Notes: generated by a model from the sequence alone, not told the origin. Shown: positions 1-10,960, numbered from the stretch's first letter. The stretch: 33,971 bases of DNA from Chara braunii (GCA_003427395.1 BFEA01000155.1:686878-720848), one strand, 5' to 3'. Translations and numbers: made by a program.

Positions 1-63
<63 letters not shown>

Positions 64-66
64 CGC
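1..66. repeat. (CT)n then (GC)n microsatellite
   Basis: The window opens with an uninterrupted CT dinucleotide run to about 48, followed by a GC dinucleotide run to about 66. A matching (CT)n tract ends the window. No gene content. Confidence 0.97.
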
Positions 67-84
67 AGCGTGTTCATCAAATGA

Positions 85-299
85 ACATTGCCACGTGTTT
101 CACCCTCGTGAATGGTTTGCCCCGACGATGAAACACGTGGCAGAACGTGGCGATGTCAACGGCGATGAAACGTGTCGCCAACTACTGCCTGCCCCCTGCC
201 CCCAAACACAGTTCACCCTCATCATGGCGGAATCCGGCCGGACTCCTAGTCTACATACGTTCACGATTAGGGTGCCTTGTGCTCGGGCACGATCTATTT

Positions 300-342
<43 letters not shown>

Positions 343-545
343 TCTTGCCACGTGTTCATCGTCAACATTTCCCCGACCATGAACACTTGGCAACACGTGG
401 TGACGTCATGAACCACCTGGCGACACGTGGCAATCTCCACGGCCATGAAACACGTGTCAGGTGTTTCACTGTAATTGGACGTCGCCACGTGTTGCCACGT
501 GTTTCATCGCCGTGGATATTGCCACGTATTTCATCGTCACCAATG
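85..545. repeat. CACGTG-rich degenerate repeat
   Basis: A degenerate unit built on GCCACGTGTTTCATCG appears many times in both orientations, for example near 91, 131, 347, 394, 423, 449, 484, 494 and 521. The 484-545 stretch has adjacent head-to-tail units ending in CATCGCCGTGG or CATCGTCACC. The core CACGTG is the plant G-box (bZIP and bHLH binding site), and one TGACGTCA also occurs near 402. It could be a decayed minisatellite or a transposon-derived repeat; regulatory function is not shown. A (CT)n tract at 301-339 interrupts it. Confidence 0.7.
301..339. repeat. (CT)n microsatellite
   Basis: Pure CT dinucleotide run of about 39 bases inside the CACGTG-rich repeat. Confidence 0.97.
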
Positions 546-575
546 TTGCTGCACGTCCAAGCTCGCCCACTTCGA

Positions 576-806
576 AGCAGAGGGAAAGAGGGAGAGGCAG
601 ACGGAGAGAGGAAGACAGAGGGAGAGAGGAGAGAGAGGATGAGAGAGAGAGGGAGAGACGCAGAGACGGAGAGGGAGAGAGGGAGAGAGAGGCAGAGAGG
701 GAGAGAGAGGGAGAGAGGGAGAGAGGGGGAAAGAGAGAGAGGGAGCGAGAGAGCGAGAAGGAGAGAGAGGAAGCGAGAGAGGGAGAACGAGAGAGACGAA
801 GGGGGC
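576..806. repeat. Purine-only (GA)n-type tract
   Basis: About 230 bases almost entirely of A and G on the plus strand, built from GAGA and GGGA units with few C or T interruptions. Long open frames here translate as Arg/Glu or Ser/Leu low-complexity peptides and are artefacts of the repeat. Such polypurine mirror-like tracts can form triplex DNA. Confidence 0.9.
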
Positions 807-929
807 CAGCGACAAGTGGCAAACTCTCTGGCGCTCCTGTCCCGACCCAGCTGTCAAATATAAATCCCCACGATGTAAACGTCCATTTAAGAAAAAATAT
901 ATATAGATAGCTTTTTGGAAGAAAAAAAA

Positions 930-1031
930 AAATATATATATATATATATATCGTCACAAACAGTATGTCTAATATAAATAATATAATATGTATATATATA
1001 TCGTCAAACAAAACATATATACGTGTGTGTA
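930..1031. repeat. TA-rich tract with two TATATCGTCA junctions
   Basis: Runs of TA are followed twice by the decamer TATATCGTCA (947-956 and 997-1006). The decamer is the reverse complement of the last ten bases of the PLE tail seen at 1147-1156 and 30740-30749. These may be two extremely truncated, oppositely oriented PLE ends, or a shared target sequence. Confidence 0.5.
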
Positions 1032-1042
1032 TATACATATAT

Positions 1043-1156
1043 GAAACTCCGACGAAACAGTTTGTCACAGCCCCTCTCTCGTTTGTTGTCCTCTTCTCCC
1101 TCCCTCCCTCCCTCTCTGCCCACGGTTTACCGCAGGCAGTTCTGTCTGACGATATA
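1043..1156 (+). mobile_element. Truncated PLE 3' tail (second copy)
   Basis: This segment aligns with the tail of the large PLE at 30654-30749. Shared blocks include GAAACTCCGACGAAACAG, TTTGTCACAGCCCC, CGTTTGTTGTCCTCTTCTCC and the terminal TGACGATATA. It starts inside the hammerhead-like motif, just before the second strand of stem II, so the CTGATGA half is missing and replaced by TA-rich DNA. Small differences are extra CT and CCCT units. It is a 5'-truncated tail, as expected from target-primed reverse transcription that stopped early. Confidence 0.8.
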
Positions 1157-1982
1157 ATAGTATATCGCCATAGCCTACGGATACTATAGGTTAATCTTTG
1201 AAGTTAAACCAGAAAATAGCAATGATAATACAAGTATAATCGAATATATTATAACATTATTAAATTATTATTATTTTATTTAATTTGTTAAATTAATCAA
1301 CTAGAAACAAAGCACAAGAACCCGCAACTGCTCCGGGGAAAAAAAAAAAAAAAAAAAACCATACCTAGCAGCGCATCCACCACCACGACGAGCAACAACC
1401 TGAAAAAATCCAACGGCTGTCGTTACGACCCATTCGCGAGGAAATCGATCCGAAATCGATCGGACAAAAAAANAAAAAAAAAAAAAAAAAAAAAAAAAGG
1501 TGCGTCACTCCAGCCTTATCTCCTGCTGGACCTCCACGTGGCAAAGGATCAATTGGTTGATGAATCTCATCCATGAACCTTCGGGCAATACTCGACGAAC
1601 GAACGATTTATATAATCGAACGGCCTATACTCCAACGACTCATCCTCCGCGCCTCGCCAAGGCCGCTCCACCTCTCTGAGTACCCCTCCTCTGCACCCCA
1701 CCCATTTCACCCCGAGCCATTTGTGATCTTCCACGTAGGCTCCTTCCGGTTTTCCTGCTGAGGAAGAAATTATCGAACATCGAAAATAATAAAATATAGA
1801 ATATAGAAAATAGAAAATTAAAAAAGAAAATAGAAAAGGTAGAGAGGGCCTCGCGGAAATTTGCTCGGTCTTTGTGCTAGCCCCGGACCCCACACCGGCG
1901 GGCCCAACCTTCCCCCCTCTCCCCCCTGCACCATGAACCATGAAGCACTCCCGGGCAGGGGGGCCTAGGTGCAATCCCTTCA
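1157..1982. other. No gene; AT-rich and poly(A) stretches
   Basis: Open frames are short and match no family I know. The stretch includes AT-rich DNA (1195-1310), poly(A) at 1338-1357 and at 1467-1498 (with an N at 1473), and a purine-rich patch near 1780-1845. Nothing else supportable is visible. Confidence 0.6.
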
Positions 1983-2038
1983 TTTTATTTTATTTTTTTA
2001 TTTTTTTTTTATTTTTTTTTGAGAAGGATAGCTTTATT
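1983..2038 (-). terminator. LINE-A poly(A) tail and AATAAA signal
   Basis: Read on the minus strand, AATAAA (2033-2038) precedes CTATCCTTCTC and an A-rich run with a few T interruptions (2021 down to about 1983). This is a normal LINE 3' end and fixes the element's orientation. Confidence 0.8.
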
Positions 2039-2103
2039 TCCAAACGATAAAGATGGAGGCCGGGAAAACCTCCACATGACAACCCGGAGGAAAAACTGGG
2101 GCC

Positions 2104-2267
2104 ATTACCCAGCTTAGGCTAGGCTGGAAACCGGGTCCAGCGTCCCATAAAACTACCTTCCTAAAAACAAATTAGCAGATGGACTATTACCCAGCTTAGG
2201 CTAGGCTGGAAACCGGGTCCAGCGTCCCATAAAACTACCGTCCTAAAAACAAATTAGCAGATGGACT
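2104..2267. repeat. 82-bp tandem duplication in LINE-A 3' UTR
   Basis: Two head-to-tail copies, 2104-2185 and 2186-2267, differ by one base (CTTCC versus CGTCC). The near identity shows that the duplication is recent compared with the decay of the ORFs. Confidence 0.95.
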
Positions 2268-2471
2268 AAGTAATTGCAAAACAAACAAGCGAAGAAAACA
2301 GAGGGAAGATAGCCTATCCCTGGGTTTGGGTATTCCTTAGCCAGCTGGCTACAATCATATTCCCATCCGCTCTCAGGGAGGCAAAGGACCCTTTGCAGGC
2401 CCAAGTCTTACTGAACCAAATGAAGTTTTTGGATCTCCAGTCTGATATAACCGTGGTCCGGAGGTCCGAAA

Positions 2472-5400
2472 TTACTCTGTTACAGATGTGTTGACTGGCA
2501 TGGGTCTCCCCTTTGACCACCAGATGCCCGCCAGGATTATCCCCCTGCAGGTGGATAAAATGTAGTTTCTCCCACTCGTGAGTGGGCCCTCATTGTCCGT
2601 TATGCCTTGTAAGATGAAATTGTCGGACCAGTCCGTACTGTTCTCTTCCAGGAGTTTCCATCTGTCCTTCCACCATTCCCAAATCTCTGATGACTTGGGA
2701 CAGTACAGCCAGAGGTGGGGGGCCGATTCCCAGGCCCAGTTACATCTAATGCATGTGTCGGGTACGGAGAGACCCCTGGCTTTTAGCCAGACTGCCGTTG
2801 TTGTAACGTTCATGGGCTGCAGCCACATTATTGCGGCATTTCGCTGCGATGGGAGTCTTTTCAGGCCCTTCTAGAACTTGTATAAGTCTGCGTCCTTCGG
2901 AAGGGTTATCTGTAGGGCTGCTGCTTCCTTCTTTACAGTTGTTAATGGTTTCTTTTTCTTAGTAGCCCTCAGGCTTTTAACTCCTGTCTTTGGTTTGTAC
3001 CTTAGTAGAGGGACTACGGTTGGGCCTCTTTCCTCGTTGGGTTGGGTAGCCCTGGGCGCCCAGCCCCGAATGAGAGGCTCCACTCTCAGGGAAGTCGTCT
3101 CTATCGGGAGTAAGGTACACTGTGTTATTTTGGCGGCGGGGGTCTCCTGTACCCTCACTTCCACCCACTGTGGTGTCGGGGAGATCTCCCCTTCCTCGCT
3201 GAGAATCAGGGGGCCCTCTGCTCGACCCCTTGTGGGGAGGGACCACTTCTGGGCCCTGGTGGCGGGCCTCAGAGCCGGCCCCAGGATTTTCCAGAAGGTA
3301 TTGGTCTCTGATGGATCCCTCAACCATGTGCCTGGGGCCCAATCAGAACCAGGGCTGAGGGCTGCTACCCAGTGCGGGGGGACAGCCCTCTTTATCTTGC
3401 TGTAGTTCAGATCCAGATTATGGAGTCTTGGGGCTTTTTTCCTTAATATGTCTAGGGTGACCCAGTCTCCCGTTTGTGAGTCCCAGATATCCCTGATCTG
3501 AATGAGCCCTTTTTCTATCCATGCTCTTCCGAACGCACCTGGGGAGGCATCCGCCATGAGGGGCCCGCCCTCTACNGTCTTGATCATATCATTTTCAAAT
3601 AATATCTCGTTCAGAATCTGGGAGCGAGAGACCGGCTCTGCAATCCGGCATGGTCGGACTTTGTTCCAGGCTGCGAGGATGTTTCCCCAGACCTTTGATC
3701 TGAACCGTCTGTTACAATATGATTTGATGAAGAAACACAACCACACGTGGGATTGATGAGTGAGTTACCACTCCTCCATTAGAATAAACACAGCCAACGC
3801 TCTCCAGCATTTGTTTTCCGTATCGAACATGGCCTGTATTGGCCACTTTGCGAGCAAGGCGTAGTTCTGTTGGATGGGATCTAGAATGCCCAAACCCCCT
3901 TCGTCCCTGGGAAAACATACAGATTCCCATGCCAATTTCCTGATATACCCCTGGATGTCCGAAGCTGCTGGCTTCCATAGGAACCTGGCTGCTACATACT
4001 TTGATCTTCGGTAGGCTTCTTCCCCTAACAGGTGGACCGTTAGGGGGAACCAAAGGATCGCGAAGGCCGCAGAGGAAATGACCAGTGCCCTGCCAAATAA
4101 AGACAGTTTGAAATTGTGTGCCCAGCCTAGTATCCTTGCAGTGACTTTTTCAACTAGGAGGGAGTCTTGCATGCACGAACAGTCTCGGAGCGACACCTGT
4201 ACACCCAGGAACCTCTGAGCTGTTTGCTGGGACCTCTTTGAGGCCCCAGTCTGTGCATATCTCGAAGGGTGCAGGGAGGAGGAAAGTTGACTTTTCCCAA
4301 TTGATTGAGGCTTCTGAGAGGGCACAGTAATCATCAAGGACTCCCCTCAGGGCCCCCATAGAGGGCTGCATGTTGGCGCATGCAATCGTGAGATCGTCAG
4401 CCAGCGCCCCCCCTTTCCATTGGATGGAGTGTGGGATGCTAAGGCCCACTATAGCGTCATTGTTCCTTATATTGGACATCAGCACCTCCAGCTGAACAAC
4501 AAACAACAGTGGGGCCAGTGGGCAGCCTTGCCTTAAGGATCTGGTGAGAGGGAAAGATCTAGAAAGTTTGCCATTCACTGTGACCATCGAGGACGCGTCG
4601 ACGTGCATTGCTCTTACCCATGTGATGAAGCCCTCCCCAAATCCCATCTTCCTAAGTGTGGTTGTCACGAAAGCCCAACCCACCTTGTCACATCCCTTCT
4701 CCATGTCGAGGAGTAGGATGGCTATGTTCATTTGTTTCGAGTCAAGGATTTCCAGGGCTTGCATTGTGGACAATATATTATCAAAGATCGAACGACCTTT
4801 GACAAAAGCCCCTTGCTCTCTACCCACCAACCCCGGTAGGATGCCGGCCAGCCTAATGGCCAGCGCTTTAGCAAGAATCTTGTATGCCACATTTAGCACT
4901 GAGATTGGTCTGTAATTGCGGACCTCTCTCCTGTCCCCTTTCTTGTAAAGAAGGGAGATGACCCCCCTCAGCCACCCCGTCGGGAGGGATTCAGACCAAA
5001 GGGCGTTGTTGTATATTTGGCAAAGAAATGGAGCAAAGGCTTCCCATGCACTTAGGAAGAGCTCCACCGGCAACCCGTCAGCCCCGGGGCACTTACCACT
5101 TGCCATCCTTTTTGCCGCTTGGTGAAGTTCATGCTGAGAAAACGGAGCATCCAATGCGTCTCTGGCCGAATGCGGGATACAGGTCTGTATGCCATCCCAA
5201 AGGCTTGATGTGGATGAAAGATCAGCATTAATCGTGTCCTGGGGTCTCTTGGTGGAGACAATGTCTCTGAAGTATTCCAGTGCATACTCGCACATGGTTT
5301 CCGTATTGGAGGACGCTAGGTTAGATGGCAAGAATGGGTGTGTTAGCTCATGGATGATGGGCTTGACTAAGCTTAGGATGAGGACTCTGAACGTGTCCCT

Positions 5401-6501
5401 TGTCATTCTGTCATAACCTACCAACCCTCTTACCTTGAGCCATAGCAACCAGTCCTCCTGTTTTTTTATCTCTAGCGCTTCTAGCAGGGCAATGTCCTTT
5501 GATCTTTGGTTCGACCAGAAATGATCTGAGAACACGTCCTTGCCCATGTTCTGTTCCGCCTGTGTAATCCTCTTGCGTAGCTTGAGCTCTGACTAGGATC
5601 TATTTGCAGCCTTCATTCTCGAGAAGGTGTTAAGGGTTGCGGTGATGATGTTAATCCCCGTTTCCGCCCATGAGTGCTCATGGTGGAACAAGTCCTTGGC
5701 AAGCATCCATTTTGACATTTGCTCCTCGACCCAGGCAGGGATGCTTGGGTCCTTGAGCAGTCTGGTATTGAGGCGAAATGGTGGTCTGACCCTTTCGAAC
5801 TGGTCCTTGGCTAGGATTTCCATTCCTACAGGGTAGTGATCTGACAGGTGTTCGTTTAACAGATCACTCCATATGAACCTGTCCCATGTCACCCCCCTTG
5901 CAAGGATGAAATCCAGTCTCCTGGTCGGCGGGATGACCTTGGCCGCTGGTCTGGGGCCGTACCATGTGTGCCCCGGAGTCTCTGGGTGCAACATTCTGAA
6001 TACATCGACGAATCCTTGTGCTTCCATGAAACAGGAAAGCATATGTGCATCCTGGCGGATAGGGGTGGGGGATGGTGAATCTAGTCCCGGGTTGAGGGTG
6101 GTGTTCCAGTCCCCTGCAACTACTAGATTTTCCACGTTCGGTAGGTAGGTTGGGAGTGAAGAAAAGGAATTTGTCCTTTCTGTGTATTCCACTAGGGCGT
6201 ACACAGACATGATCGCCCAGTCCTCCTCCCCTACCGTCAATTTCACCCAAACCCATCTACCGTTCGGGTTTTGGAATGTATCGAGGATCTGCGTATCCAG
6301 GTCCTTGTGTATGAGTATGGCAACCCCTCCCTTGGATCCGTCCGTTGGGGCCCCGAATTTAGGGCCATCCCACCAGTTTTGTAAATTTTCTAATTTTGCC
6401 TCATTCAGCTTCGTTTCTTGTATGCAGATAATGTGAGGGCTCTCTTTCCTTGCCCATGATCTAAACCTTTCGTGTTTAAAGCGGTTGGAGGTATCCCCCA
6501 A
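2472..6501 (-). pseudogene. LINE-A ORF2: APE endonuclease, RT, zinc finger (broken)
   Basis: ORF2 would nick target DNA and copy the element RNA. The endonuclease part (6501-5593) shows IQETK, AGDWN, RRLDFIL and LSDHYP, so its visible catalytic residues remain. The RT part, reading from 5547, shows GADGLPVE, NYRPISVLN, motif A LDMEKGCDKV (usually LDMEKAYDRV, aspartates kept), RQGCPL and ADDL for motif C, preceded by Leu instead of Tyr or Phe. A CCHC motif (CIRC, then H and C) typical of plant LINE C-termini lies in 2828-2472. Breaks: TAG at 5595-5593 in the same frame, a frameshift between about 4340 and 4150, and stops at 3767-3765 and 2873-2871. No RNase H is recognised. An N lies at 3576. 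Confidence 0.9.
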
Positions 6502-6522
6502 CCCTCAGTGCTGCTTATTATC

Positions 6523-7062
6523 CTAATCCTGTTTGGCAGGACCATCAGTGTGGTCACTGCTGCTCTGGGATTGGATGCGGGTTGGGTTGTCCTTGGGATG
6601 CAGGGGGATGAGCACCTGTAAAGAGATAAAGTGTTGCAGGTGGGTCAGCAGGTCTTCTGCGAGTAGTGACTCGTGTAATTCAGATTGGATAATCCAATCT
6701 GCAACGTGGCGAGCTGAGACATCCTGTCTTATTTGGAATTGTGAAAGGGCTATGGAGGCAGCTGACAGCAAGGGGGATAGTCCCATCCATTTGAAGTTTT
6801 GCTCATATATCTGATCCTGTGTCGTTTTCCATGTTGAAAGCCTGACTACTGCTATATGCAGCACCAAAGTTTCTTTGTCATTCAGGGATACTGTCTGACG
6901 ACCCAACCATCTTTTGGGGAGCGAGGAAACATCCCCTCTATCCGCTAATATTTTAGCGTTGATTACCTCCACCGCCTGAGCTTTTGTGGGTTGTGTCTGA
7001 ACTTCCACAAAGGGGAGCCGCTGAGTACTGTCTGAGTCCTGTATACACAGGATTCCTGCCAC
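6523..7062 (-). pseudogene. LINE-A middle segment, unknown domain
   Basis: This 179-residue stretch lies in the same frame as the ORF1 C-terminal part upstream (separated by TAA at 7101-7099) and as ORF2 downstream (22 bases away). I recognise no domain. It contains a block SSLPKRWLGRQTVSL that faintly resembles VSMPRFLVDIAG in the corresponding segment of LINE-B (12837-13265), so it is probably a conserved part of the element rather than chance. It may be the C-terminus of ORF1 if the TAA is a nonsense mutation, or a separate small ORF. Confidence 0.5.
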
Positions 7063-7098
7063 TACAGCGACCTTCGAATGGATCAGGGGAACCAGTAA

Positions 7099-9053
7099 TT
7101 ATGTTATCTTCCTCTTCTCTCTGTCTTTGCGTGAAAGGGTTTTCAATGGTAAGGCCAAACTGAGAGCCTTTTTTTCCTGTTTCTGCTGAAAAGGCCTTTT
7201 CTTGCGGCTCGGGGACTCTACCCGTTCAGCCCCTTCCTCCTGTCTGAGGTTGGCCCGTGGGATGGCTTTCTCATCGTTGGCTTTCAGGCGTTTAGCCGGA
7301 GCTTCGCTTATTGTTTGCTCCGGGGGGGGCCTGGCCGGTTTGGCGGGCTTGCTGGGGTTGGACCCCTTCTTCTTTTTAGCACCCTGCGCAGTCCCATCTG
7401 TCATTTTTGCCTTGAATAGCAGGGCTGTTGGATGGGGGGCAGCGTCCGCCTTCCCATGATCCCGATCCTCAACGGGGGAACTATCCTTATCTTCTATGTC
7501 CACATTCCCCTTTTGGGCATGTGAGGGCATTCTGTCCGTGCTTGTTTCCTCCGCCGTTTCTGGGGTTGGGAACCCCAAGCATGCCTCCTTCATTATCTTT
7601 TTCAGTAACTCGAAGTTAACCAGGGGAGGTTTGGGCGTCGGTGACGAGGGGGTGGGTTCTTGATCTAGAGGGTTAGGCTCTTGGGTGGAGGATATTTCCA
7701 TGTCCATTGATCCCTGGCTCCCATCAGGCTGGGAGGCCGAGGGGTCTACCTTACTGAGCTTTTCTCCCCCTTCCTCAGAGACTCCGCCCTCATCTTTTTC
7801 CTTTTGTACCTCTCATTCTTTATACTTGGAAGAATCATTCGATGAGGTAGGGGGCACATATTTTAGAATAACTCCCTTTTTTTCCCTCCATGAGAGAACC
7901 TTTGAATTCTTCTTCCTGGAAACAACTTTGATACGGACTCTTCTGTCCTTGGTTGTTGCATCTGTCCTTGTTGTTGTGGCATATGGCTTCTGGTTTCGCC
8001 GTCGGGATGATTTGAGTGCATCCTCTGAGTCTGTTTCTTCGTCCTCAGGGGGAACCTCGTTTTCTGTCTTCTCCTTACTTACCTTAGAGGGTTTCGGGAG
8101 TGGATGTGTGTCATGCTCTGTGACTACCTTCCCTTTTTTCGGATATCTGGGGACATTCCCTCCTCCCTTTTCTTTCCGGGGGGTTGTGTCCGCCTGTGAT
8201 TTGCCATTTACCACCGCCTCCACGAATGTTTTTTTCCCTGTTGCCGTTCTCAGTTGGAATGGGCAGACAAGATCATCCTCTGCATGGAAGTACTTACGAC
8301 ATTTTTTACACCAAGGAGAATCAGTGCATGCAACATTAAGATCTACCCAGCCATCCTCCATCAGATCGATAATCAAATGTTGTTTGTACCATACGCTAGC
8401 AACAGGTTCCATAGATCTGGGGCTATTGGATCAGCAAAAGCGTCGTGCGTTTTTATGATTCTCCCAAATGCTTTATGGATCGCCCCTTTGATGTGGGGCA
8501 GAATTGAAATCGGCACCTGTAGTGCTTTTACCCAGAAATAACGTTTCTTCAGGGCTTGATTCCACTCATAGAGCTCGTTCTCGTTCATCCAATTTCTGAA
8601 ATGAACTGTGCATATCTTCCCATCCAGCTCTATGAGATCCGATCCCTTACGGATCATCCACGTGGCTTTAGCTTTGACACTAGCCACATAAGTCACCAAA
8701 TTTTTTCCATCACACCGAAATACTCCTCTTTTAGGAGTGCTATCAAGTTCTTGTGATCGTGCCCATCCCTCGTCATATATACGTATCATACGATTTTTTA
8801 CGGAGGGGGGAAGGGTGGAGGCATCGTTTTCAAATTGTACTGAGACTGCATGCTCAGACAACCATTTAGCCTGGACTTCGTAGAAGTAGCTATCAACCGT
8901 CACCCTTACGTAGTCTTGGCCTGTAGTCGCAATGGTAGGAGCAAATTCATCTGGCAGGATCCCCTTCGCATAACAGTCTTCGATCACCTCCCTGATTCTC
9001 TTTTTTTCCGTGCCTGACATAGGTATACCATTCGGAGGTGGTGGGTCAGACAT
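7099..9053 (-). pseudogene. LINE-A ORF1: RNA-binding protein with zinc knuckle (broken)
   Basis: ORF1 proteins of plant LINEs bind the element RNA. The first part (9053-8373, 226 residues, starting MSDPPPPNG) matches the first ORF of LINE-B, for example EDCYAKGIL versus RACYEDGIL, and has the look of the plant LINE ORF1 domain often annotated as DUF4283. A frameshift near 8390 moves the frame to 8412-7813, which holds the zinc knuckle WCKKCRKYFHAEDDLVC (C-x2-C-x4-H-x5-C). A TGA at 7815-7813 separates this from an in-frame Lys, Pro and Glu-rich tail (7707-7099) with basic clusters such as KKKKG and RKKRP. ATG at 9053 is preferred because it is the first in-frame ATG after the 5' UTR. Confidence 0.8.
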
Positions 9054-9388
9054 GTTGCTTCTCTGGGAATGTGCAGAAGAGCATGAAGGACGTTGAGCTT
9101 TTATGGACAGTGCCCCGTGAAGGCACTGCTATATGCCTCCTTCCACTAAATCGGAGTTCTTATGTGCGAGGTGGAAATCTCGCTTAAAGTATACTGATTT
9201 TATTCTCTGTCTGTCGTTCGTGGTGTAAGCAGCCCTTCCACATGTTGAGCTGAGACGGCATCCACGTGTCAATCTGTTACACGGTATGTAGAGCTTCACT
9301 TGGCCGGCCCAACCCGACGGAGGGCGCTCTTCCTATTACAACGTCCCTGTGTTTCGGCCACGTCCACCGAACTTATTGCTCAAATAAG

Positions 9389-10235
9389 ATCCCTTCACCT
9401 CCGATGAAGAAGATGGAGGCGAGTGATGTAGGGACAAAGTCCCTGGGCAAGACTAGTTGACAAAGCCTCTGAAGCACTTCGCCCATGCGATTTTGCTTGG
9501 TCTTGGCTCGATCCTTGTGCTCCTGGATGGGTGGAGACGCGGCATTTTCTTCCTATAACAGACGAGGGTACTATGAAGTAAGGGCCGCGGGGGAGGGATA
9601 AGCAGGTTTCGGGGAAGTAATTACTGTATTCCAATTCCTGGCTACTGCCTCGTTGGCTTCCTTACCGCCGAGCTTCTTCCCCCTCACCCCTAAGCTACTT
9701 CTTACTCCTACCATCGACTGTGTACAGAGGAAGAAATGTCACGGTAGGATTTACCTCAATACTTCTTGGGATGACATGGTGTCTCCATTCTTTTACTCTC
9801 CTCTCCTGCATAGCAATTCCACCGTGGAAGACCGCTCCTGACTTTATACCCCTTCTCCACCCCTTACTTCTATCGAGGTGTCACATTTCAGGCTGAGGGC
9901 TATGCCTATGGTAGACGGCCATAGCTTGTGCCCTCCAGCCTTGTACGTTCCTTGACCTGCAATGGAGAAAAAAAGAAAGTTTTTCCCTAATTCGCCATGG
10001 CCGCCTGAACTCTTAGTCGGATAGATGCCGTTCGTCTAGCATGAGTGCGGCTTGCCGCGCTTTTTCGGAATAGCGCGAAAATTAGCGCAGCGATAGCGCT
10101 ACTGGCCCTTCCCCGCCGTCGGCCCCCTTCATTTTTTTTTAAAAGTCGTTATATTTATACTAGTCGAAAAACGGGTCTGGCGGTCCCTTACAACACGGGC
10201 AGCCCCTTGATTTCTTCTGACAAGTGGTTCTCTTT
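9389..10235. other. No gene recognised
   Basis: Mixed-composition DNA between LINE-A and the MITE cluster. Open frames are short and unlike any family. A stretch near 10060-10110 is rich in GCGC and AGCG. A motif CGGGTCTGGCGGTCCC near 10172 recurs, slightly changed, near 10531. Confidence 0.5.
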
Positions 10236-10514
10236 AGGGTCAGATCCCACTGTGGCAAAGAGGGCCAAATCCCACTGGCAAAGAGGATTGGAAGAGGCGT
10301 CTGAATCTGGACGTGTTCCACGCAGAGGGGCAGAAAAGTCGACGAGTGATCAATCGCAATTTTTCGCACCCGTCTACAAAAACGTTCACATTTCAGACAC
10401 TTGCTACAATCCTCTTTGCCAGTGGGATCTCGCCCTTAGGGCCAGATCCTTCACCGTTGATCTTCGTAATCGAGGGTCAAAAATGAATAATCCAGGGTAG
10501 TGGGATCTGACCCT
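10236..10514. mobile_element. MITE-like element with 16-bp outer inverted repeats
   Basis: AGGGTCAGATCCCACT at 10236-10251 is matched by its exact reverse complement at 10499-10514. Inside lies a second inverted-repeat element (10269-10428), so this is either a nested insertion or an element with layered termini. No coding capacity. Flanking duplications are not clear. Confidence 0.6.
10269..10428. mobile_element. Inner MITE, 160 bp, 22-bp perfect inverted repeats
   Basis: Termini 10269-10290 and 10407-10428 are perfect 22-bp inverted repeats starting ATCCCACTGGCAAAG. The internal motif TGAATCTGGACGTGTT and the following GCAGAAAAG recur in the element at 10804-10960, showing one family. Confidence 0.75.
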
Positions 10515-10803
10515 TATACAAGCCTGAAAACGGGTCTGGCGTCCCTTACAACAGCGACAGTCTAGCGGGCATGGCCAAGGCTCTCCGGGGCAAGGTGCCA
10601 CGTGCACAGATTAAGAGAGATTCTGGCCGTTGAACTTTGCTATCTGCTATCTACGGTCAATATCGCTCAATTAGTGTAAGTGGGACCTACCCAGTAGCCC
10701 CCGGCCAGGACCATCACAAGACTGCACGGATCTCAGGGCATACTCATATGGGATCGACCGATTTGAGGTTTTGGGCATGCTCCGGGTCGGACTGCTGGGC
10801 CGA

Positions 10804-10960
10804 GGTCCCACTAGTAGCAAAAAGGATAGGATCGAGCGCTTGAATCTGGATGTGTTTTATGCAGAGATGCAGAAAAGGAGTTCAATCTCGATTTCCTGCA
10901 CATCTCCGTAACCTCGTCCAGATTCAGGCATTCTATCCGATCCTCTTTGTTAGTGGGACC
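10804..10960. mobile_element. MITE-like foldback, 157 bp
   Basis: The left end GGTCCCACTAGTAGCAAAAA pairs with the right end CTTTGTTAGTGGGACC over an imperfect inverted repeat of about 45 bases per arm, including TGAATCTGGA against TCCAGATTCA. It shares its inner sequence with the element at 10269-10428. Non-coding. Confidence 0.7.

Larger units (their letters stand above)
1983..9388 (-). mobile_element. LINE-A, decayed plant LINE (about 7.4 kb)
   Basis: A non-LTR retrotransposon on the minus strand. It has, in order, a 5' UTR of about 335 bases, ORF1 with a zinc knuckle, ORF2 with APE endonuclease, RT and a C-terminal CCHC motif, a 3' UTR with a duplicated segment, AATAAA and an A-rich tail. 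Limits are proposed from a 9-base direct repeat ATCCCTTCA at 1974-1982 and 9389-9397, plausible as a target-site duplication but short enough to be chance. At least one frameshift and two or more stops interrupt each ORF, so it is not autonomous. LINE-B (11145-16236) is a diverged relative with the same architecture. Confidence 0.85.

Noticed and set aside
466-1068. Long open frames over the GA-rich tract
   Set aside because: They encode only Arg/Glu, Ser/Leu or Ser/Pro low-complexity strings produced by the microsatellite.
2878-3405. Plus-strand 175-codon open frame
   Set aside because: It lies antisense to the LINE-A ORF2, whose minus-strand frame has family motifs.
7685-8458. Plus-strand 257-codon open frame
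   Set aside because: Shadow of LINE-A ORF1; the minus strand carries the zinc knuckle and homology to LINE-B.
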